A stretch of 64,000 nucleotides of DNA from positions 620,001 to 684,000 of the forward strand of contig NZ_JBJQIK030000003.1 of assembly GCF_045984285.3 (NCBI RefSeq), read 5' to 3'. Both the position numbers and the translations under genes were made by a program. How positions within the stretch are numbered: the first letter of the stretch is position 1; each line of letters opens with the position of its first letter. Source of the DNA: Rugamonas sp045984285. Its GTDB lineage: Bacteria > Pseudomonadota > Gammaproteobacteria > Burkholderiales > Burkholderiaceae_D. Below the pieces are notes generated by a model. The model saw only the letters and a list, made by a program, of their open reading frames with translations, was not told the origin of the DNA and did not search any database. Positions 58,868 through 64,000 of the stretch are shown in pieces.

Positions 58868-61167
58868 CAGAAGTTCACCGCCACATTCATGCCGACGGTA
58901 CGCGGCGCAGCCGGCGTTGCACGCAGCGGGCCGCCGAAGGCGGTCAGCGCGGTATCGCCGCCCAGCAGGGCGCGCTTGTCAGTCAGGTTGCGCACGAAGG
59001 CCGACAGCTGCCACTTGCCGAAGTCCACGCCGAACTGAGCATCCACCATCGTGTACGCCGGGAGACTGAAGTTCGGCACCGAGGTACCCACGCGGTCGAA
59101 ACCGGCGTTGCGCTGTCCCACATGGCGCACATTCAGGCCTGCATACGAAGGCTTGCCGGCGAGGGCAAAGCTGTAGCGCGCGCCGATGGAAGTGGACAGC
59201 TTCGCGGTGTTCGGCAGGCGCGATCCGTCCGGGCCGAGGGCCGGCGCATCTTCAGCCAGCTCCGCGTCGGTATAAGCAAGGCTGCCTTCCAGGTTCCAGT
59301 GCTCATCCAGCTTGTAGCGCGTTGCCAGCTCAAGGCCGCGCACTTCAGCCTTGCCGGCATTGGTCGTCAGCGTGGTCGCGCCGATGGCCAGCGGCTGTTG
59401 CAGCTTGTCCCAATGGATGTTGAACAGCGCGGCTTCCAGGAACAGGCGCTTGTCCAGCAGGTCGGCCTTGTAGCCGAGTTCATAGCTCCACAGCGTATCG
59501 GGACCGAACTGGGTCGGTGCACCCGGCACCACCTGGCCGTTCTGGTCGATGGCGGGCGGATTCGGACCGCCGGGGCGGTAGCCGCTGGCGGCGCGCACGT
59601 ACACGCTGCTGAACTTGTCGATCGAATAGCGGGCCGTGGCCAGGTAGGTGCGGGAGTCGTCCTTCGCCGGAGTCTCGAAGTCCTTTACCCCGTTGGTCGA
59701 GGTGCCATAGACCTGGCGGTTGCGCGCCACCCGCGCACCCAGCGTATAGGACCAGGCAGCGGTAGGGTTATAGGTTACGTCGCCATAGACGGCATTCTCC
59801 GTATAGCTCGATGGCTGGCCGGAAGTTACCAGCGTCAGCTCTGAACCGTCGGCTGCCATCTGGGCAAACAGGCGCTGCGAGCGGTCGCCGGTTTCCTTGT
59901 TGTGGTAGAAGCCCAGCAGCCATTCCACGGTGCCGCGCGCGGAAGTCAGGCGCGCTTCCTGGGTGCGTTTGCGCAGGTGGATGTCGTTATCCAGTTCGCC
60001 AAAATTGAAGTCAGGGCTGCCGATGATGTCGGTCGCGTCGAGCGCCGTATTGCCGTCGAAACGCTGGGCCGAGGTGATGAAGTTGAAACGCGCCCAGCCG
60101 AAATCGTATTCGAGGTCGCCCGACAGCAGGCGGCTCCTGATGCGGTACGGCTCATAGGTGTCCCGCTTCTGCGTGAGGTCGCCGTACATCGGCTCGCCCG
60201 TCGCCACGCTGTATTGCGAAACGCCGGTGCCGTTGCGCTGGATGGTCTGCTGCGTGGCAGTCAGGCGGATGCGCATTTTCGACATTGGGTCGATGACCAG
60301 CGACACCCGGCCGCCGCGCGTATTGCCGTCATTGACGTTTTCGCCCGGAGCGCGGCCGGCGGCCGTGATATAGCCGCCATCGTGGTCATTGAAGGCGGCC
60401 ACGCGCAGGCCTGCCACGCCTTCGCTGAGCGGCACGTTCAGCACCACGTTTTCCGTATGTCCCAGGTCGCCGTTTTTACTGCTGCGCACACCGAAACCCA
60501 CCTTGCCGGAGAAGTTTTCCGTATCGGGCGTGTTGGTCACGTATTTGAGCAGGCCGCCCATGGCACCCGCGCCATACAGCGTGCCCTGGGGACCGCGCAG
60601 CAGTTCGATATGGTGCAGGTCGAGCAATGCCATATCCAGCGCGGACACCGCCTCGCCCACAAAAGCGGTGCTGGAGCCGAACGCCACTTCATCGACGTAG
60701 ATGCCCACGGTCGGTGCGCTCATGCTGCCCACCGAAACGCCACGGATATTGACCTGGCCCCGGCCAGGACCGCCATCGCTGCTCACATGCACGCCAGGCA
60801 GCGTGCCCACATAATCGCTCAGCGACGCTGCGCCGGCGCTCTCCAGCCCTTCCACGCTCAGGGTTTCCACCCGCAGCGGCACGTCGCGCAGAGGTTCGCG
60901 GCGGCGGGTAGCGCTCACGGTAACAACGTCCGCCAGCGGCGCGCTGGCGGCGGCGGGAGCGGCCGGGGTTTCCGCCGCGGCAGGAGCAGCGCTTTGGGCG
61001 GGTGCGGCCTGCTCTGCTTGCGCCGACGCCTGCGCGCAGGCCAACGCGAAGATGGACGCGACGGCCAGCGAGATCGCGCGGGGACGCGGCATGTTGCCTC
61101 CGCGTGTTCGTTCTGATGCAAGGACTAGCGAGGGGGTATTCGACAGCTGCAGCGATGGACGGAACAT
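58867..61167 (-). CDS. TonB-dependent receptor of the peptide operon
   Basis: This outer-membrane receptor (766 aa from the first start) begins the peptide operon. The plug has VVTVSATRRREPLRDVPLRVETLS (TonB-box-like and plug start), GRGQVNIRGVSVG, VGIYVDEVAFG and IELLRGPQGTLYGAGAMGGLLKYVTNTP; the barrel ends TVGMNVAVNF. The plug style is of the FecA/FyuA-like group of the sphingomonad and xanthomonad type. Two in-frame ATGs have ribosome-binding sites: 61167 (AAGGAGAT, nine bases) and 61092 (GGAGG, four bases). The latter begins directly at a normal signal peptide (MPRPRAISLAVASIF). I keep the longer form because its site is better placed. Confidence 0.88.
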   Translation of the reverse strand: MFRPSLQLSNTPSLVLASERTRGGNMPRPRAISLAVASIFALACAQASAQAEQAAPAQSAAPAAAETPAAPAAASAPLADVVTVSATRRREPLRDVPLRVETLSVEGLESAGAASLSDYVGTLPGVHVSSDGGPGRGQVNIRGVSVGSMSAPTVGIYVDEVAFGSSTAFVGEAVSALDMALLDLHHIELLRGPQGTLYGAGAMGGLLKYVTNTPDTENFSGKVGFGVRSSKNGDLGHTENVVLNVPLSEGVAGLRVAAFNDHDGGYITAAGRAPGENVNDGNTRGGRVSLVIDPMSKMRIRLTATQQTIQRNGTGVSQYSVATGEPMYGDLTQKRDTYEPYRIRSRLLSGDLEYDFGWARFNFITSAQRFDGNTALDATDIIGSPDFNFGELDNDIHLRKRTQEARLTSARGTVEWLLGFYHNKETGDRSQRLFAQMAADGSELTLVTSGQPSSYTENAVYGDVTYNPTAAWSYTLGARVARNRQVYGTSTNGVKDFETPAKDDSRTYLATARYSIDKFSSVYVRAASGYRPGGPNPPAIDQNGQVVPGAPTQFGPDTLWSYELGYKADLLDKRLFLEAALFNIHWDKLQQPLAIGATTLTTNAGKAEVRGLELATRYKLDEHWNLEGSLAYTDAELAEDAPALGPDGSRLPNTAKLSTSIGARYSFALAGKPSYAGLNVRHVGQRNAGFDRVGTSVPNFSLPAYTMVDAQFGVDFGKWQLSAFVRNLTDKRALLGGDTALTAFGGPLRATPAAPRTVGMNVAVNF

Positions 61168-61216
61168 TTTTTTGATCTCCTTATGGTGGCGTGATAGCGC
61201 TCTTTTCTAAATGTAC

Positions 61217-61234
61217 ATAATTTTCCAGAATTAT
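61217..61234. promoter_or_regulatory. Inverted repeat upstream of the peptide-operon receptor
   Basis: ATAATT (61217-61222) and AATTAT (61229-61234) flank TTCCAG, 50 bases before the receptor start in an AT-rich stretch that stands out from the GC-rich surroundings. It may be an operator at the operon promoter. No regulator gene is adjacent to the operon. Confidence 0.35.
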
Positions 61235-61398
61235 CCAATAAGAAAAAATATTCATTCGTTTGCACTTTCGGAAAACACACACTTTTCACCGCCTCCTCAT
61301 AGGGAGGAATGCCGCATGGCAGCGCGTTTGACTGTGGAAGATCAACAACAGCCGGATGCGCGGTGCGGGGCCGTTTTTTGAGCCGGAAACGACATTTA

Positions 61399-61415
61399 TT
61401 TTCTATTTTAGAAAA
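61399..61415. promoter_or_regulatory. Perfect inverted repeat upstream of the four-cysteine protein
   Basis: TTTTCTATTTTAGAAAA is a perfect 7+7 inverted repeat with three central T, 46 bases before the ATG at 61461. TTTTCTA also occurs once at 61203-61209 on the receptor side of the divergent region. A protein-binding site shared by both directions is possible. Besides these repeats the ~290-base divergent region holds no gene I can support. Confidence 0.4.
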
Positions 61416-61460
61416 CTGTGCGATGATTCCAGCTCCCGACACTTCCGCCCGAGGCCAAAA

Positions 61461-61706
61461 ATGGAGAACCGAAGCAATCAGCCAGCATGGAAACGGGTTC
61501 TTGGCGGCTTCCGGCGCATGGTGGAAACGGAGCTGGGCGACGAACAGTTCTGTGCCGGCTGCCAGGAGTTCTGGCCGCTCGACAGGGAGTTCTTTGTGTT
61601 TTCACACAGCAGCGCGAGCTACGAGTGCAAGGCCTGCATCGGTGAACGGAAGGCGGCACGGAAGCCCCGCCAGCCCGGCGCCACAGCGCTTACTGCGGCT
61701 GGCTGA
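61461..61706 (+). CDS. Small four-cysteine (zinc-ribbon-like) protein
   Basis: This 81 aa protein has two CxxC pairs, C31-C34 in EQFCAGCQEFWPLDREFF and C56-C59 in YECKACIGER, with a basic tail KAARKPRQP. The pattern CxxCxxxxPxxxFF...CKxC suggests a small zinc-binding domain; similar short proteins are common in betaproteobacteria but their job is not known to me. The ATG at 61461 follows an AAAA stretch without a strong ribosome-binding site; the frame is open earlier. Its last 17 bases overlap the end of the convergent astA gene. Confidence 0.65.
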   Translation: MENRSNQPAWKRVLGGFRRMVETELGDEQFCAGCQEFWPLDREFFVFSHSSASYECKACIGERKAARKPRQPGATALTAAG

Positions 61707-62721
61707 CACGGCCAGACATCGCCAGCATACGCACCTCAGCCCCGCTGCCGAGGGCAAGGGCCTTCAGTGCCGCCTGGGGAAGGACGGCGGCGTCGGCCAT
61801 CGGATCGGCTTTGGCCGCAACGACCCTGAAGTTTTCCCGCTCAACGTTCGCCACCAGCGAAACCGTTGTGCCGGCAGCCTCCCCTGCCCTTGCCTCCAGC
61901 AGCCGGCTCTCGCGCACGGCGCGCAGGTCGCGCACATTCGCCTGCAGCACCGGGCCGGCGTCGAAAATATCGATATAGCCGTCGAAATTCAGGCCCTCCT
62001 GTTCCAGCAGGCGGCGGGCCGGAACGGTTTCGGGATGCGTTTTGCCGATGACCTCACGCGCCCCGGCGCCCAGCAGATGCGTGTACAAGGGCAGCCTGGG
62101 AACCAGCTGCTCGATGAATTGCCGGTCGCCCATGCCGCAGCGGTCATCGGCGTCCTGGAAATCCATGTGGAAGAAGTGGCGGCCCACGCCCTCCCAGAAC
62201 GGCGATGTGCCGTCCGCGCTCTGATAGCCGCGCATCTCCGCAAAGATCTTCTGCGAAAAGAGCTGCGGGAACTGGGCGATGAACAGCAGCCGCGATTTCG
62301 ACAGCAGCTTGCCGTTCCAGCCCTGCCGGTAATCCGGATGCAGGTACAGCGAACACAGTTCGGATGCTCCGGACAGGTCGTGGCACAGGTGCAGGGACTG
62401 CACGCGGTTCACGCGCAAGGGGTCCGGGCTCGAATGCACCGAGGTGCTGATGCGGTAGTTGTAGAACGGCTCGTTGACGCCAACCGCCCCCTTGATGGCG
62501 GAAACGCCGCAGACGCGCTGCCGCTCCAGGTCTTCAAGCACGAACAGGTAGTCCGCCTCATGCGCCGCAGCTTGGCCGGCGAAGGACGCAGCAACGATGC
62601 CGAGCCGGTTCCTGAGCGAAGCGCGGTCCGGTTTCAGCGTCGTCATGCCTGCGCCTATGCCGCGCGCCAGCTCAAGGACCGCTTCCAGATCGTTTTCGAC
62701 AGCGTTACGTACCACCAGCAT
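61690..62721 (-). CDS. astA: Arginine N-succinyltransferase
   Basis: This enzyme of the AST pathway transfers succinyl from succinyl-CoA to arginine, starting ammonia-producing arginine breakdown. The length of 343 aa equals that of known AstA. Family features are MLVVRNAVENDLEAVLELA at the N-terminus, ELCSLYLHPDYRQGWNGKLLSKSRLLFIAQFPQLF near residues 120-155 with the CoA-binding R/G segment, FAEMRGYQSADGTSPFWEGVGRHFFHMDF and KTHPETVPARRLLEQEGLNFDGYIDIFDAGP. It starts three bases after the POT transporter stop, so peptide import and arginine use may be linked. No other ast gene is in the window. Confidence 0.92.
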   Translation of the reverse strand: MLVVRNAVENDLEAVLELARGIGAGMTTLKPDRASLRNRLGIVAASFAGQAAAHEADYLFVLEDLERQRVCGVSAIKGAVGVNEPFYNYRISTSVHSSPDPLRVNRVQSLHLCHDLSGASELCSLYLHPDYRQGWNGKLLSKSRLLFIAQFPQLFSQKIFAEMRGYQSADGTSPFWEGVGRHFFHMDFQDADDRCGMGDRQFIEQLVPRLPLYTHLLGAGAREVIGKTHPETVPARRLLEQEGLNFDGYIDIFDAGPVLQANVRDLRAVRESRLLEARAGEAAGTTVSLVANVERENFRVVAAKADPMADAAVLPQAALKALALGSGAEVRMLAMSGRVSQPQ

Positions 62722-62724
62722 GAT

Positions 62725-64000
62725 TCATGGCGCCTGCATATCTGATTGCCGGGGCATCGCCTGCATCAACGGCTGCCGCTGGCGTTTCTGGATGATGGAC
62801 AGCAGCAGGCCAGAGAAGCAGCACAACCCCGCGATCATCAGGAAGAATCCCGCCGGCGTCATGTACTCCCACGCCGTGCCGATCACACCGGACAGGAAGT
62901 TGCCCGCGAAGGAGGCGGAGAACCATGCCGCAATGGTCGTCGCGCCGAACCGCGCTGGCGCCAGTACTGCAAACAGCCCCAGGCCAATGGGAAGGATATG
63001 CAGCTCCGCCAGCGTGAAGACCGCGAAAAACACGACCAGCCAGATCCAGCTCACCGAGTTCGGCGCGGCGGAAGAAAAGAAGATCAGCATGGCGAGCAGG
63101 CCGAAGGCAGCGCCCACGCCCACCGCCCCCATCGTCATGCGGCTCAGGGCCGGCGGCGTGGCGATGCCGCGCGCTTCGCGCCGCATCCAGGCCTGCACCA
63201 GCAATGGGCTGATGAGGAACACGAACATGGGATTCAGCGACTGGAACCAGGTGACGGGAATCTGCCAGCCGAAGGCCAGCCGGTCAATGCTGGTGTCGGC
63301 CCAGATCGCGAGCGTGTTCCCGGTCTGTTCGTAGGCACTGCGGAACAGCACCACGGCGAACCATACGCTCAGCAGCAGTCCGATATTGCTCTGCCCCGCC
63401 GCCGTTTCGGCCGTGGGAACCGGCCGCGCCTCCTCCCGGTCGGAAGGCAGGTGCTTGCTCCCCATGACATACACCAGCAGGCCAAGGCACATGCCGATAC
63501 CGGCCGCGCCAAAGCCATAATGCCAGCCATAGATCTCACCCAGCGCACCGCAGATCAGCGGCGCCAGGAAGCCGCCCAGGTTCACGCCCACATAGTAGAC
63601 ATTGAAGGCAGACACCGCGCGCGGATCCCCCTTCGGATACAGCAGCGGCACCTGGCTCGGAAGGTTCGGCAGGAACAGGCCGTTCCCCAGGGCGATGAAG
63701 GCCATGGCGATGAAGAACATGGACTCGAAGGTCATCATGAAATGGCCGACCGCCATCAGCAGGCCGCCGATGATGACCGCCCGCTTGCGCCCCAGCCAGC
63801 GGTCCGCGATGATGCCGCCGAAGATCGGCGTCAGGTAGACGCTGGCGGCGTAGCTGCCGAAGATCAGCGAAGCCGTGGCCTGGCTGAACTGCAGCTCCTT
63901 CGTCATGTAGTAGATCTGCAGTGCCCGCATGCCGAAGAAGGAAAACTTCTCCCACATCTCGGTAAGGAACAGGATGGTGAGCCCTTTGGGCTGGCCGAAC
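62725..64000 (-). CDS. POT-family proton-dependent oligopeptide transporter (5' end beyond window)
   Basis: This is a partial gene: the frame continues through 64000, with FGQPKGLTILFLTEMWEKFSFFGMR-type sequence at the edge, which is the POT-family N-terminal helix. Conserved segments are YLTPIFGGIIADRWLGRKRAVIIGG (residues shortly after), FNVYYVGVNLGGFLAPLICGALGE (the PTR2 signature region FYxxINxG is YYVGVNLG here) and RSAYEQTGNTLAIWAD, with the helix 7 ExxxQ-type motif. The last 410 codons or so are visible. It imports di- and tripeptides. It is followed after three bases by astA. AmpG/MlrD-like muropeptide or cyclic-peptide carriers are a different MFS branch. Confidence 0.92.
   Translation of the reverse strand, partial: FGQPKGLTILFLTEMWEKFSFFGMRALQIYYMTKELQFSQATASLIFGSYAASVYLTPIFGGIIADRWLGRKRAVIIGGLLMAVGHFMMTFESMFFIAMAFIALGNGLFLPNLPSQVPLLYPKGDPRAVSAFNVYYVGVNLGGFLAPLICGALGEIYGWHYGFGAAGIGMCLGLLVYVMGSKHLPSDREEARPVPTAETAAGQSNIGLLLSVWFAVVLFRSAYEQTGNTLAIWADTSIDRLAFGWQIPVTWFQSLNPMFVFLISPLLVQAWMRREARGIATPPALSRMTMGAVGVGAAFGLLAMLIFFSSAAPNSVSWIWLVVFFAVFTLAELHILPIGLGLFAVLAPARFGATTIAAWFSASFAGNFLSGVIGTAWEYMTPAGFFLMIAGLCCFSGLLLSIIQKRQRQPLMQAMPRQSDMQAP

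Noticed and set aside
1..64000. CRISPR arrays, insertion sequences, prophage, tRNA genes or attachment sites
   Set aside because: No regularly spaced repeats, transposase or integrase sequence, or tRNA-like cloverleaf was recognised on reading. Short tRNA-like folds could still be missed without a covariance search.

Overview
The window is GC-rich (roughly two thirds G+C by eye) and gene-dense, with many ATGA stop/start overlaps. It looks like a chromosomal segment of a betaproteobacterium, most likely Oxalobacteraceae (Massilia/Duganella/Pseudoduganella group). That guess rests on the mix of an arn operon with a QseBC/PmrAB-like two-component system, many methyl-accepting chemotaxis proteins, several GlxA-type regulators, and TonB-dependent receptors leading polymer- and peptide-degradation operons. 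No rRNA, tRNA, IS element, prophage or CRISPR array was seen.

Layout. (1) 100-8754, plus strand: a lipid A aminoarabinose operon, arnB-arnT-(15-codon ORF)-arnC-arnA formyltransferase-arnA decarboxylase-arnD-gtrA-ugd. ArnA is split into two proteins and a GtrA-type membrane protein stands where arnE/arnF would be expected. (2) 8785-12473: a histidine kinase/response regulator pair, a MipA/OmpV outer-membrane protein, and a second, closely related response regulator with no kinase. (3) 12567-24681: a pectin-utilisation locus. A GntR/FadR-type regulator faces a six-gene minus-strand operon: TonB receptor, GH140-like, pectinesterase, GH28 polygalacturonase, GH140-like, PL10 pectate lyase. The operon promoter carries three FadR-like operators.

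(4) 24969-46703: a signalling region with three GlxA-type (DJ-1 plus AraC) regulators, four intact chemoreceptors, one chemoreceptor pseudogene, one CheW, an EAL protein, a CPBP protease and a DUF2306 protein. It also holds a candidate structured RNA at about 36389-36568 and a LysR-linked cluster (DHA2 efflux pump, AlgE-like porin, AhpD-like protein, Asp-nucleophile alpha/beta hydrolase). (5) 46890-50021: a DUF5694/TraB-like protein, a small HTH protein, a GNAT acetyltransferase and a secreted proline-iminopeptidase-like hydrolase.

(6) 50127-61167, minus strand: a compact seven-gene operon of TonB receptor, two membrane-anchored S12 serine hydrolases, an MFS transporter, a D-aminopeptidase-like S12 enzyme, an M81/MlrC-like metallopeptidase and a RidA protein. 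The gene set resembles the parts list of the microcystin mlr system without mlrA. I read it as an uptake and breakdown pathway for D-amino-acid-containing or cyclic peptides; this is the strongest candidate for an undescribed system here. (7) 61461-64000: a small four-cysteine protein, an arginine N-succinyltransferase and a POT-family peptide transporter cut by the window end.

Functions are inferred from motifs, length and context read by eye. No database search or structure prediction was run.
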